From assembly GCA_003993805.1 (NCBI GenBank), contig RSEF01000006.1:30047165-30111164 (forward strand): a stretch of DNA of 64,000 nt, given 5' to 3'. A program made the position numbers and the translations under genes. The stretch's first letter is position 1. Each line of letters begins with the position of its first letter. Below, in pieces: positions 1 to 13,200 of the stretch. A model generated the notes under the pieces. The model had not been told where the DNA came from. It saw nothing but the letters and a program-made list of their open reading frames with translations, and made no database searches. Source of the DNA: Himantopus leucocephalus. Lineage: Eukaryota > Chordata > Aves > Charadriiformes > Recurvirostridae.

Positions 1-3000
1 ATAAACTTCTCATTGGCAAAGAATCCTTCCCAAAATGGTGTCATTCAAACATTTTCTACCTTTCCTTTCTAGTCCTGCAATCTAAGGTGCTGGTGAAAAA
101 ACATGACTAGCACAAGTCTTAAGGCAGACCCAGAGAGGAGTTGTTGGTCAAACTGGTCCTCCGTTTTGAACGTTGTCCCCCTAGTGTAGTTTGACCAACA
201 GCTGTGCCATATAATACTTTGTCTAGTTCCCATTTTCACCATTAACTGATGAGAATACCATGTCGGGGTCTTTCAAAAGCCTCATACCATCTTCAGACAC
301 ACCTCGCTCATGTTGAATTCTGCTCTGTATCTCTTCTGCTCTTAGTATCCCTTTTTCTTTCAAATGAGACCAGAATAGATGGGGAGACAGTCCTCAGCGG
401 GACTGGCGGAACCTGGATCTTGCACCCCTTTGAGAATCCCCAAATTTGGGGACACCCAGATCATTTGGTGGGGATTGGGTGGGCTCACCATTGATGTATG
501 GTCGAAGAGGCTGACTTCAGCACTCAAATCAAACCTCGTCACTGTGAGGAATAGTTGCGCTCTGACGGCATGGTGCTGAATACGTCGTTTTGACTAGGAC
601 AGAGTGTGAACATATTCAGTTCTTAAACTTTATTTAATCATATTGGATGTCTCCTTGCTCAACTGAAGAGCTTGCAACAGCATGTGAAAGTGACAGCTCG
701 GGAAAATGCCATCATTAGGAGTATTTCCTAATGTCTATGGCTCTCCATCAGCAGGCAGACATGCTGAAGCGATGCACACAGTATTTTCAAACTAATATCA
801 AGTGTATACAAGTGGCCTATGTAAGTTTGCTGTGTATTCCGGGAAAGCTCAAACTGAGACTCTGACCTGAATTTGGAATTGAATGGTCCTTTCGGTTAAG
901 TAAAACTCATTTTTCATGACAAGAATCCATTTATTAGGTGAACCAAAAACCCCATAAGCAGACAGTTTTAGGATTTCAAAGTGCCTTCATACAGGTTCTG
1001 GGAAACAACTTGCAAAACATGCAGGAATTTATACGGAGATGTTTAATAAATCAAAGAGACACTTACAACAATGAACATCACTCAGTTTAGGTGATTAGTT
1101 CTTTACAGTCATTAGGATTGGAGACCAGAGTGTGTGGACTAGTCTCTTTTTATAGATGATTGATGGGATGAGAGAGATCAGAAACAATATTGTAGACAAC
1201 AGATGAACAGAGAATATTAAAAAAGCAATGGGGGGAGGATTGAAGCCCTGCTGAAAGATTAAAGAATAGAAAGAAGTACAAATGAGCAAATCAATTATTG
1301 TGTGAAGATTTCTAGGATGTTGTTTAATTCATATTGGCCTGTTCTATATTTAGTTTCCTCACAGTTTCTTTTTTTATTGATGTTTCTTTTAGTTCCCTCT
1401 CTGGAATCTGATTCTAAGATGCATCATTGAATGATCCTTTGAGGGGAAATGTTACAAAATGAGACCCAATCTAGCAAACATTTTCTGACATGAGCCGTCT
1501 TGCCTTAACTAAGCAAAATTCAATGATGCTGTTTCGGAGTATGAAAATTGCTCAAAGAAGCAAAAAGTTTGCAAATGTGGGCCGTGGAGTGAGTACATCT
1601 GCTTGGGGAGGGAAGGGCAAAGAAGGAAAGGGAAGGGGTAACTTCAGACATGCTTTTTCCTTCCCCAGGAATTTATTTTAACACCGAGTAAGTGGGGCAG
1701 GCTGCTGGAAGGGTGGTCCCAAAGACGTGCAGAGCAAAGGGGGTTTATGTGCAGTGCCTGTCTGGCAGACCCCTTGCTGGACGTGACGCCAGGATTTGGG
1801 CAGCTCTCCCATGGGAACCTTGGCTTCAGGAGCAGCTCCAGGGGCCAGGGCAGCTGGGTTTTCCAGCTTGTCCTCCTGCCTGGAGCCTCATCTCCCAAGG
1901 CACCCTGTACGTGGTGTGAAAGCTCCTTCCCTCCCGGGAGTCATCTGCTTTGACTTTTTGGGTACCACTCAGTTAGATGCAAAAGTGAGACAACTAGGAT
2001 GGGCAAGGACAAACCATGACAGGTTTCCTCTGGGAGCTGGAGAGCTGAACTGGAGCCATTGCCTCCTCGAGCCAGCTCAGTGAGCGGGGCGGCTTCGGGG
2101 CCACCTGTGGGGAGCAGCGAGAAGAGGAGCCCAGAGGAGAGGGACTGAGGTGCAGGTGCTGTAGTAGAGCTGCATGCTATATGGTGAGGGCTGCGCACGG
2201 AGGGTGTTAGGGGAGAGGAGAGGATGTCTGGGAACGGGTGTCAGGGTGGAGAAACCTTCGTGCTATTGGGAGGCACCATGGGAAAGGGAAAAGAGGAAAT
2301 AAATACACATTGAAAACATGGTATACTCTAAGCACAGACCACAGACTTTAAAATAATGTAACTGTATTGCTTTGCTGACTTCAGGATGTCATTACAGAGC
2401 TGAGCTCAGACTGTTCAGGAATCAGTTCCACTTTGGAGCACGTTTGAATTAAGTTTAACAATAAATTATTCAGTTTCGCAATGCCTGGCTTAGGGATGAT
2501 TATAACATCACTGTAATTACTTTTAATGTAAACACTGATACATGCTGCCACCCATACCAGCACCTCAACATTCAAAATTTGCAGTGAAAAGTTAGATGGC
2601 TGTCTAAACATACCATATGAAAAGTGCTGCTTTCCACAAAAAATGTCAACGTGTTCCCAGAAAGTTCTTTTTGCCAACAGCCAAAAGGATTCATTGATAC
2701 CTTTTTTGTAAAGCATTTCATAGGAGCATGGTGACTCTTACCTCTTCTCTGCCTTTTGGGAGACTATGCTGCATCACAGAAAGATTGCCAATCAAGAGGT
2801 CCATGTTACTGCCAAGGGTCAGGGGAGAAGACTCTTGACAGCTGCTGCCATGAAACATTGTGATGGTAGGCTCATACCAAGTTTTCCCAACCTTAAAAAT
2901 ATTCAGTTTTCATTTTAGGACTCTGAAGCAGGAAAACCACGCTGACTTTCCAGTGACCTGATACAGTCGTTGGCTGCTAATGAGGGAAGGCTCCTTGAAT

Positions 3001-4055
3001 GGTGTCTGCATTTCCCTTTATGAACCCCACAAGCTGATTTTTCACAGTGCTGGGTCTGTCCATTCCCAGTCTGGCCCTTCAGAGGCTGTGCTGGTGGAGT
3101 GGGTGCAGAGACCCTCCGGGGTGCAAGCATCTTGCTCCCATCGCTTTCGTTGGGCCTGGCTCGGGGTACCTGCTATTGGTGTAAATTTAAAGCCTGCAAG
3201 ATGACTGGTTTGACTGCAATCAGAGGGATAGAAAGTGGAAAGTGAAAAAGGGAACAAAGAGATTTGGAAGCAGCTTAGTCAAAAAAGGGCCGGTTAAAGA
3301 GGACTGGAGGGAAGCAGGCAAATAGTGCTGAACGCAGTGAACAAGGGGAGGAGAGGTGGTTGGGGTTTTCAAAGGAAGGTAAGGGAGAATTCAGTGGGAG
3401 CTGGACACAAAATCCCTTAGGATCTGCTCACAATCCCAGTGACTAATTTACAAGCTATTAGCCCTGCAGTTATCGATCTGGAGCTCACACTTAGCGCTGC
3501 TGCTCAAGCGACAGCTTTCTCATCCCAGACAGTCTTATAAAAGCCATGATCAGTTTTACTTGTGGTTGCCACTGCTACACGGAGAAAAGTGCAAACATTG
3601 CTGTACTGCTTCTGTTATAAGTTTATAAGTTTCAGACACTTAAATTAAAAAAATACTTGTTTAGCTTCAAGTATGTAAAACGTGAGTTTGAATACGGGAT
3701 CAGCGTCCATAGAAAAATTGCTTTTCAGAAAGAAAATCCAGGGTCAAAGTGTAGATCGAAGATGATGGATCAAAAAGAGGAATTGTAACCTGGGGAAGCT
3801 GGGCTTGAAATGAAATCAGCATCTTTTACACTCAAGCAAATTGGCCCTGCTCATCACGCTAGACCAGCTACATTAAACATGAAGCCAAGATAAACATGAC
3901 ATAAGTACTAGAGCTGTTATACATTTCATCACCTCCATGTATGAGAACCAAGGAGGTAAGGCAGGGGCTACAACCATGTGCTGCTTCAGTTGTGCGTCCT
4001 TTCAGTCGGCCATTGTGTAGTAATGAACGTTAGTAAATAAATGGAAATTGAGATA
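1..4055. other. intergenic DNA, no gene recognised
   Basis: No exon with convincing splice sites or homology was recognised on either strand. A purine-rich, G-run-rich stretch lies at about 1,600-1,640. Short open frames such as one on the - strand at 2,381-2,716 show no familiar domain. The interval lies upstream of HABP2, which in amniotes follows a large gene-poor interval after TCF7L2. That placement is from knowledge of synteny and is not visible here. Confidence 0.6.
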
Positions 4056-4237
4056 AATGGAATGGCTGAGAGAGCTGGGACTCTTTAGCCTGGAGAAGAG
4101 ANNNNNNNNNNNNNNNNNNNNNNNNNNNNNNNNNNNNNNNNNNNNNNNNNNNNNNNNNNNNNNNNNNNNNNNNNNNNNNNNNNNNNNNNNNNNNNNNNNN
4201 NCCAACTCTGAAAATTCCGTGATTCCGTGATTCCGTG
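4056..4237 (+). mobile_element. truncated CR1 LINE 3' fragment interrupted by an assembly gap
   Basis: The left part (about 4,056-4,101) encodes the late CR1 ORF2 segment that reads roughly [10 protein letters not shown] in intact copies. After a 100-base N run, the copy resumes with the CR1 3'UTR end (CCAACTCTGAAAATTCCGTG) and a tail of three ATTCCGTG-type units ending near 4,237. Orientation is plus. It is a 5'-truncated non-functional copy, and its true length is hidden by the gap. Confidence 0.85.
4102..4201. other. assembly gap (100 N)
   Basis: A run of exactly 100 N, the usual placeholder for a gap of unknown size. It falls inside a CR1 copy, so repeat collapse is the likely cause. Confidence 0.99.
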
Positions 4238-7200
4238 AAAATCTTTTATATATTCTTATTCAGAGTGCTGCACAAAGAAAAATAAACACCTAGAGAGAAA
4301 AGTAGGTGTATACTTCTTACTCAAGCAAGATTTGTTGGCTCTGTCAAAACTGCATAGGAATATTCATAACACCTGTGCATTGTTGCACCTGAAATTCCTT
4401 GTCTTTGTTATTTTAGTCATTTAGACAATTCATTGAATAACATACTAAATTATTCTACCAAAGAATTCCCAGATACTTAGTGTATGCATTACTGTATGAC
4501 CTCCTGTTGGATTGCCCTCCTGGAAACAGATGATATCACACTGACCAATGCGTGACTTCTGTTTAAAAATAATTACTGCAATTTTTTGATGAATTTTTTG
4601 TCTTCCTCATTCACCACAGTGCTTTTGCTTTAAAGACATATTTTGGAGGCACTTCTTTTTTTTTTTTTTTTTTTATCTTNTTCTTAGTTTGTGCTTGCCT
4701 CTGAATGCATGCAAAATAGTGTGGGGTCAGACTTCCTTATAGTTTTTCTTCTTCAGCAGGAAAAAGGTAGTTGTCATAATGTTCATTATATTCAGCTTGT
4801 TTGGGGATTGTAAAAACACATTAGTAATGAGAGTGGTGTCATCTACACTTCAGTGTGAGAGGAAAAAAGACATGGATGCTGGCTGAAGTGGCACCGACAC
4901 GTGTGACAACCCCTGCAAGACTGCAGACGCTTTTCCTGGTGGAGCTCCGGGGCTGCAGCCACTACAGCTTTGCAGCCCTGGGTGCCAAGTGGGGTCTGTG
5001 CCTTTCTCAGTGTACAGAGAGGAGCTGGAGACTCCCTGGAAGTCCATGCACCTCTGTCTAACCCTGTTTTGTCTCCTGCCCTTTCCATGCAGCTCTTGAG
5101 TCTGTGGGCCAAGGACCACCCCAAAACGGGCCATCGAACACAGCCCACAGCAGCTGGTCTGTACCACCGTATTACAAGGACCACCCTTCAGGAGGGTGGC
5201 AGAGGCTTCTACTTTCAGCTGGCTTGCCAGCTACTCTTTGATGTGTTTTGGAGGTGCCTGGCTCTGACCAGCTCAAGGTAGGCCCTTGCACCTCTGTGCA
5301 AACTGCTGCCTGGTGCCCTGCCGAGTCCAGCCACCCCTCAGTGCTGCTGCTCCTCACCCCTCAGGCAAGAAAATCCTTATGGTGCAGTGCTGGGCCCTAC
5401 TGTCAGGCTCTTTCAGGTCCAGCAGCATCACCTGGACTTGGTATTTACAGCTTCTCCTTTCCTTCCTAAGTTCTTATGGCTGCCATCAAGTTAAAACCCA
5501 AATGCTGCACCTTTCAGAAAACCCTTTCCCCCAAAGCAGCAGGGTGGCTTTGCCAGGTCTTGCCAGATCTCCCCTGACTCTGATCCTGCCTCAAACTCCC
5601 CCATCAGGGATTTCCTTATGGGGGAATGGCTTGTACATGTTCCTTTGGACTGACGTTCCCTGCTCTCCGTGTTGTCTGGAGAAGGACCAGCAGAGCCTGC
5701 GGAGGAGGCATTTGGTAACTGGAGCAGAGAGACTACATTAGCTCTACTTTTGCAGTGTAAATATATCTCTGTTATAGGATGGACAGAATTTGGCCCTTGG
5801 GATTTATAGCCTAGGCGGGTTAAGTGAGAGCTGTGCACATTAAATGTAGAGTTTGAGGTAGGCCATCGCATCTTTCCTAAAATGATGTTACCCTATGGTC
5901 AGATTTTGTTTGGTTTTAATACTCTATAAATTTACTACAGAGTCTATGATGCATGTTTTTCAGCTTGAAAGCAGAACTGTCTTCCTTCGTCCACCACTTT
6001 ACAATTTTAATGCTTTTAGCAGGCAGCTCCGAGACACAAAAATGGGCTCAGAGAGCTGCACAGCTAACTGGAATATCCAGAGCTGTTATAGGAAAGATTT
6101 CGAAGAACACCCAAGAGGCCAGAAGGGACAGAAAACCTTTTGGCCAGGGCATACACTGGTCTCTGATTGGGGACAGGAACAAAGCTCCACCATGGCAGGT
6201 TCTTCTTCAAGGGCTCAGTGGTGTTTATGCACCTTCAGAGGAAGAGTCTGGTATCAAATCAGTGTCAGAGAGAGGTTGCTGGTCCTGGTGTGTACCGCTG
6301 GAGTGGGATTGCCTCTCTCCAGAACTAGAGCCTTTTCTTGCACTAGCTTTGAGTTTGTATAAAGCCTTTGAAGAGTTACTTCTAGGTTATAGCAGCGGGG
6401 ACGAGGGAAGAGTCCTTTTGCACATCCAACAGAACTTTCTGCTGCCTGCACTTATTCTGGTTTTTGTTTGTTTGCTTGTCTTTAAATTTTTACTGTGCTT
6501 TTGATCTGAGCCCAAGAATTGAAACCATCACTGGGAATGTGCTGCTAGAGAGAATTATGAAACAAAATGCAACCGCAACACTTTAAATGTTGATTTAAGT
6601 GGTGTCTAGACCTCATGCTGGCTTTCTGCACCAAGCTGAATCTCACAAAGAGAATACCCCGCCTCCCCTTCCAGATTTTATATTAAAAGTCAATTCCCTA
6701 TACTCTCACTCAACTCCGGTCCTTCTGTATAAAGAGGAATAATAGGGCTTCTGCTTTCTTATTTTTATTTGCCGTTTGAAAAAGACTTGTATTTAATGGA
6801 AGTGGAGGGAACACTGAAAAGGAAGCACAAACATACACAGGGCTTTTGAGTTATTAGGTTAGTTAAAGAAAGCCACAAAATGGTAGCAGTGGAAAAAGCC
6901 AAAGTCAAAGCATCAATCTTTGCATATTCCATGGCATTGCTGTCGGGTCTGAAGAAAGATTCCCTGACCCTCAAAGAGACTGGCTTATGCCCTTGTGGGC
7001 ATGGTGCTGATAGCTGATGCGGGCAAGTATTTCTAGAATCCCTGGTTTTATTAAAGTTGAATAGTAGATGGGTTTGGTTTTCTTTTACCTTAGGAAGTTT
7101 CTCTCTTCACTCACAGCTGTGATGATTATTTCTTTTGGTGTTAAGAACTAGATGTGCAGTTAGTGTATTTAACACCGTAACAATGCACACACACCAGACA

Positions 7201-10069
7201 CACATAGGTAGATTCAGCACAGAATATTCTTCATTCATGTTGGAGGATGGAGAAGAGTTATCAGCCAGGAAAGCCTTGAAATGCTTTCCAGGATCAGAAT
7301 TCAAGTATTGTGCACAGTGGCAGAAAAATGTCCGTGGGAAACACTTTTTCAGTGGAAATTCACGGTAGGGGGAAAAAAAAAAGAGCAAAGTAATATTTCT
7401 GCTGTTTATTTTGGCAACCAAAACTACTCAAGCATTATAGAGTACAGTACTTGGTACTACTTCCAAATAAATTGTTGAGGCTATAGTCTTTTAGGTTATT
7501 CTTTTCCTTCTTTTATACCAGACATCACAGCCAAGACGGGACACTTCTTGTGCCTGGAGCTGCTGATTCATATAGGAAAAAATACTGAGCCAGAAGAGTT
7601 TATTATCTAAACAGGCAACACATAGTGAAAGAAGAGAAGTTACTACCCACACTCTTCAGGTGGCAAGGAAGGAATATTGAGAGTAAATGATTTGTTCAAA
7701 GCAGTATAGACGGCTATGCAGAAACACCTCAGTCCACCAGAGTTCTGATCCAGTACTTAAAACATTTGTTTTCATCTATTTATTCTCCTTTTTAAAGGAT
7801 TTGATGGTTCTTATCTAATTTTTTCTCCATGTTTATTGTTTGCAGACACCTAGACTGTCACAGAGAAGTGCTTCATGTCTGATGAGCAAGCCATCATCAC
7901 TAAGATGAGCTTGAAGATGTAGGGAATGTGTCCATTCCCCAAAAAGAATGCCTGCAGCCGAATCCTGCACCACCTTTGAAGCCTTTTGCCATGCACAGCA
8001 ATATACTATATGCACTCCTGTGCCCTGAAAGGGTTTGCCATATCCTGATGGACAAGGAAAACAAGATGGTATGTCTGTGCTCACAACTTCCAAGAATCAA
8101 AATGGCTCCAAATCTTCTTTTCAGTTCCTTGAAGCTTCCTACTGACACGCCATTTCCACATATATGAAGGAGGAAGAAGGACTTTCACTTGTTTGAACTT
8201 TAGTCCATCTTCTAAAACCAGCAGAAGTTGCAGGCATGTGTGCCCTTCCATAGGGTCTGACAGGAGGACCACTTTGCCACAGACAGAGGATCCAGAAAAC
8301 ATTCTCACTGGTCAAAATTCTCCTGGGAACAAAGAGAGACCGGTAACCTTGTTGCTTGCGTCTTATCCTGTAGATTTATGTGGCACAAAAAGAGATGAGC
8401 ATTGTGATAGCCCTCGGCACGTAGCGAGATTTCACTCAGGAGCTTGAGAAGGTCAATTAAGTGTTAAATAGCACCCAGGATAACAGGGTAAGACGGCTAT
8501 GTGCCATGTAACATTTTTTACACATCATGAGCTGTGCACAAGGGCATATCTAAATAAAATGCATAGGAAATAGCATCACGCAAATATGATCTACATTTTT
8601 TCTTGATCAAAGAGGCTGAGGGAAAAAAATAATTAAAAAGTAAAAGCCTTATGCAATGAGATTTAAAAGAAAACTTTGGAGGCTGACAAGACGCATCTGG
8701 CACAACTTCAAAGTCCATCAAAGTACATATAATCAATGTTTGTCAATAGCAGTTTTGCATCCTTTAATTTATCTTTCATGGATATAAAGCATGATGTTAT
8801 TAGGATCCAGTCCATACCTTAATTCTGTTTGAGATTTGATGAATCAGGGCTCTATTAAAATTCAGTGCAAATCAGCTTACTCAAGGACACATTACATAAA
8901 GTCGTGCGTTATCTAACTCCTTTTATCTTGCTGTCTTTCTAACTAGTTAAAGAATCTGGAATCTCTTAAACTTGTATGTGTGGCCACCAACATACTAAAT
9001 CTCAAACACGTTTTGCTTGTAGGCACCTGCTTAAATTATGCACATGTGACATAATTAGCATACCTAAATTCTTTGTGTAATTTTTGATGTATGAAATCTC
9101 CTTTAGGATGTTCAGGCTCCAAAGCGAGGAATCATCAGAAATAAGGTTCCCTGACATCCAAATTTCAGCACTTGCCACGGAGTCTGTTATCAAGTGCTCA
9201 CATCTTATCTTTTTCACCAGAAAATCCCATTCAGGATGGGAAATGATGGGGCCCTTGTGATTTCATTATTTTCTTCCTCATGTTTCAACATTTGGACACC
9301 CCACCCCTCCATTTTATTTACTGTACGCTATTCAGGTCCTTCTGAGCAGGCAACCATATTCTTTTTCCTCCTGGTGTTGTGTAATGTGCTCAGCACTATC
9401 CTATTTAACTCTTTTATAACCAGAGAGAAAACATATTGCTAGGGACTTATTTGTGAATTTGGGCTGTGATGTGAAAACACTGTATTTCCATCACCCTCTT
9501 CCTTCTTCCTACTCAGACTCTAAACTATCTGGGAGAAAGAATATGTCTTTTCACTTGTTTTCACAACATGTGGCACAAACAAGATCTGATCAGTAAACAT
9601 TTGTCAGCATTTCTGCAATAGAATGTTGTTTGTTCTCGCAATAATATTGTGATTTCCTCTGCTACAAATGCTTCAGCTTCTGGAGACTGGGGGTTACTCA
9701 AGAATTTCAGTTTTCATTAAAAAAAGGATTCCAGATTCTCACATTTGTGGACAAACACTTAAGAACATGAACTTTGATGTCTGAAATCTAGAAAATAATA
9801 ACAAGCACACTTTCATGTTTTTAAAAATCTTATATTTTATAACTAGATCTCACTATTTTTTCAGGTGGAAGGGAAAGAAGTAAGTCTGATTCATACTTTT
9901 TTTCAATGTACAATAATAGTTGAAAAATAATTCTAATACAAGGAAAATCCTTTTTTTCATTGTTAATTTATACCTTTACCATCTTTGATACTTACTGATT
10001 TGAAACATTTACCAGTGGTCAATGTAGTGATTATCTGGACAGGTTGTGCTTGTTTGGTCAGGGCAATCT
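4238..10069. other. intergenic DNA upstream of HABP2
   Basis: AT-rich unique sequence with a poly-T run at about 4,657-4,679 ending in a single N at 4,680. The longest open frame (5,953-6,504, + strand, 183 codons) has no recognisable domain and overlaps other open frames, so it is not called. No RNA gene or exon was recognised. Distal HABP2 regulatory elements could lie here, but none can be shown from sequence alone. Confidence 0.5.
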
Positions 10070-10111
10070 GTTGAACATTAAACGATATTTGAAGCACAGT
10101 TAATTATTTGC
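10070..10111 (+). promoter_or_regulatory. HABP2: two HNF1-like motifs, probable HABP2 liver promoter
   Basis: GTTGAACATTAAA at 10,070-10,082 and GTTAATTATTTGC at 10,099-10,111 resemble the HNF1 palindrome GTTAATNATTAAC. The second agrees at 11 of 13 positions, counting the free one. The overlapping TATTTGC also fits a FOXA core. They sit about 95-135 bp upstream of the proposed HABP2 start codon. HNF1 and FOXA factors drive many hepatocyte plasma-protein genes, and HABP2 is made mainly by liver. The motifs are seen; their function is inferred. No clear TATA box was found. Confidence 0.5.
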
Positions 10112-10203
10112 ACTGAATTCACTCACCCTCGAATGATTGTGGCTTGTCTGAAAAAACGTAGGCAAGACGAAAAAGCTAATTTCAAGAAAACGCGAGCATA
10201 AGG

Positions 10204-10276
10204 ATGGTTAAGAGTGCTTTGACCCTTCAGGTTCTTCCACTGCTCGTTCTCCTAGGGAACACACATTTGTGCGTGA
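10204..10276 (+). CDS. HABP2: HABP2 coding exon 1: start codon and signal peptide
   Basis: ATG in a strong Kozak context (A at -3, G at +4) with an in-frame TAA upstream at 10,177-10,179. It opens a 24-codon hydrophobic leader with core [16 protein letters not shown]. This resembles the human HABP2 leader as I remember it (LHVLLLMALVGKTACG). Exon 2 needs a phase-1 donor, and A|GTATGT after 10,276 supplies it. A better-looking GTGAGT donor 4 nt earlier would break the frame. This gives Asn25 at the junction. Intron 1 would be 13.4 kb. The exon call rests on leader similarity, phase and the HNF1 motifs upstream. Confidence 0.72.
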
Positions 10277-13200
10277 GTATGTTTTTATATCACTTTTCTT
10301 GCCACGTGCCAGCTCTGCTCCTTGCTGAGCCCTTCCCGGGCAGCTGGAGCATTTAGCTGAGTATCAGCATTTCAGGACAGTGAGGTCCCCAAGTAAACGC
10401 TGCATAAGAGGGAAGCCCCAGGTTTTTTTGGAGCAGATATCTCCAGTGACAAGGAATGGCCCATCTGGGTGTGCTCGGTGGCCACCCCGCTCCCAGGGGT
10501 GTGCGGTGGGGAACGCAGCAGCTTCCCCAGCCCTGGGCGCCGAGCGATACTCCAAACCACTGGGCTGCTCATCTTCATGCTGAAGGGACTCGATACCGAC
10601 ATTAAACAGGTCAGGGATATGCACTGACTTCGTAGTTTTGCAAGCTCTGTCATCAGAGGTAAAATTTACCCCAGCCATATGTTTTGGATGGGTGAATTAT
10701 CATTGCCGCTAACGTGGAAAGAAAGTTAACGGCAAAATACTCTGGCTCGAGATGGCCAGAGCCCTGCTCTGACCAAGCTTGATATACTTTCCCAAATCTG
10801 TTCAACACCTCTTCAAAGACGACTGAAAGAATGACTTGTAACCAAAGCAAAGTTAAAAGTCAGTTTTAAAAGCATTTCTCTTGTTCCTCCAAGCACTGCA
10901 ATCAAGCAATTTTTCTTATGAAGGAATTTGAGGTTCTTTCAAATCTCTGCTTTCTTAATGGCGGTTCCTATGCGTGCAGGTTCGTATTTACCAAAATGCG
11001 TTGCAAAGTTTCAGATGCTGGCACGTTTAAATTGAGTCCTTTGGGAAAAATATATAGTAAGAGGTTTTAATGGGTTATAGATTTTGTTGAAGAACTCCGT
11101 GAATTTACGATCGGTGATTTTCATGCCACAATAGGATATTTATTAATTAGTGTATCATCAGGACTACCTACCCACTGACAGCAGTGGATACGGCATACTT
11201 GATCCACTGGTACACGTGGCAGCTTACTGGGAGGATCAGTTCTAGGGTAGTTCAATGCCAGTGGTACAGACATTGTGGGAACCCAACCTAATGTAAATAA
11301 GCTCATAATGAATCGGTTGTGTTAATTCACACCCAGTGAGGAAGATGTAGGTGCAGTCTTAGACAACGTGAAGTCTTGCACAGATTTTTCCTAGCTAGTC
11401 CTAAGTGTTAGATTGATTCATTAGCTTTGACAATCCTAATCTGAGTTTTCTCTAAATATTGCTGTAGCATATATCTCCCCCCGCCCCTGAAAATTCATTA
11501 ACATTGCTAAAATGCAAAAGCAATTCTGCTGTCACTGAAAAGCAGCACGACAGAATATTCAGCAGGCTAGTTTTTAATAAAACATGTTTTTTCTTCATAA
11601 TTAATATAACAAGGTTTTCTGGCTTAGCGCTTGGCATGGATCCCAGAAAAAAAAAAAGAGGGGAATGAGTCGCTGTGACGTGACCATTGCATGACAAACA
11701 TGTTATGAGAGGACATTTTTGCCTTAATGATTTGTTCCAAAGAAAAAGTTACACTGAAACTATTTGAATGAAAAAAGAACAGGCTTTGCACTTCGCTGAA
11801 ACCATGGAAAACACTCTTAAATTCCTATTTCCATGCTTTCCCAGAACTATCTATCATCTTCATCATTCTCATTTTTATTCAAATCTGGGCTTAGGAGTTT
11901 TTATAAGTAACACTGATTAATAAATGTTATTGGTGAAATGTAGCAGAAGTCAAATGCAGTTTTAGGCAGTAGCTCATATTTTGAGTCAGTCAAAATAGAA
12001 CAGGAAAACATTCGGACACTCATGGATCTGGTGGGTTTGGAGCAGGACCCTGAGGCAAAAAATTTCCATTTGGTTCTTTCATATCACCTGAAGAGAAACT
12101 GATTTCACCTGCATTAATCCAAACTATTTCTATAAAAGGCAGGAAGCTGCATGATGGGTGCAAGTGAGAACAAAATTTGGTCCTTTATTTTAGCATATAC
12201 GATGCAACTGCACCAAAGATTGCCTTCAGACATGACAGATCTTCTCAGGTTGGGGTTTGGTTTTTTTTTTACTTTTAATTACAGTAGGTCCTCACTGATA
12301 CACACATCAGCACTGTATGAACAGGAACTTTTAGCGAAATCAATACGCTTTTGCTCAGCAAGATACTGTAGTATAAATGTGACTGCCATAAGGTGTTGTA
12401 TTGTTAAGTATCCCTTACTTTGCCAAAAAGAAATCCAAAGGGCTCTGCTGCAGCGGGTTGTATTGACATTCAGACACAGCAATTTAGCTGCCTATCCTCC
12501 CTGACCTGGGCTGGTATTGAAGCAACTTTTCTGCAATACACATAGATTTAAAGGGTATGCTTAAATGTTGCGCTGAGCTGGACTGGAGAAATCCGCAACG
12601 GGATGAGACCAGTTTGGGTCCTACAACACTCCTATGAGGGAGCTGCTCATACACCAGGCTGCAGCTCCCACTTAACAATGCTCTAAAGTGCTTCAGCATA
12701 TGCTTGCAGGGGAAAAAAAAAAAAAAAAAGGTGATTTTTAAATCAACAGATGTTCAGATCGGGTTTCTTTTGTTATGTCATCGTTCCAAACTCAGCACCC
12801 CTGGCAGCAGAGAGGTAGAAATGCAGGAATCGGGGCAGCAGAGGTGGCTCATCACTGAATATTTTGGAACTTCAAAAAATTGGTGTGCTTAGTTGTGACG
12901 GAAAGTGTTTTAAAGTCACTAGCCATGCCCAGTCCTATAACCAAGTGCACTTAGCAGTGGAAAGAGAAGGATTAAAGTACCCCATTAAGATCAAACAATT
13001 GCACAGAAAACTTATCACTGGTGCCTATCTCCTAGCTGGCCCGAAGCAGATATGAAGCTGTTACCAGCAGTACGGGTCTTCCCTCGCCTCAGGTGCTTGG
13101 AGACCAACATTTTGGAGTTTCCCAAAGTCAACTCCGTCTGACATCTTTTCCTACCCACCAATGGACCTATTCCTGCGGTAAACTCCCACTTGTGCTCCCC

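Noticed and set aside
2381..2716. 111-codon - strand open frame in the upstream intergenic region
   Set aside because: No recognisable domain, no splice or regulatory context.
5953..6504. 183-codon + strand open frame with a hydrophobic C-terminal end
   Set aside because: It overlaps a 155-codon frame in another phase, has no recognised domain, no promoter or poly(A) support, and fits chance in intergenic DNA.
10204..10272. HABP2 exon 1 ending at the GTGAGT donor
   Set aside because: A good donor by consensus, but it leaves phase 0 whereas exon 2 requires phase 1, so the protein would be out of frame.
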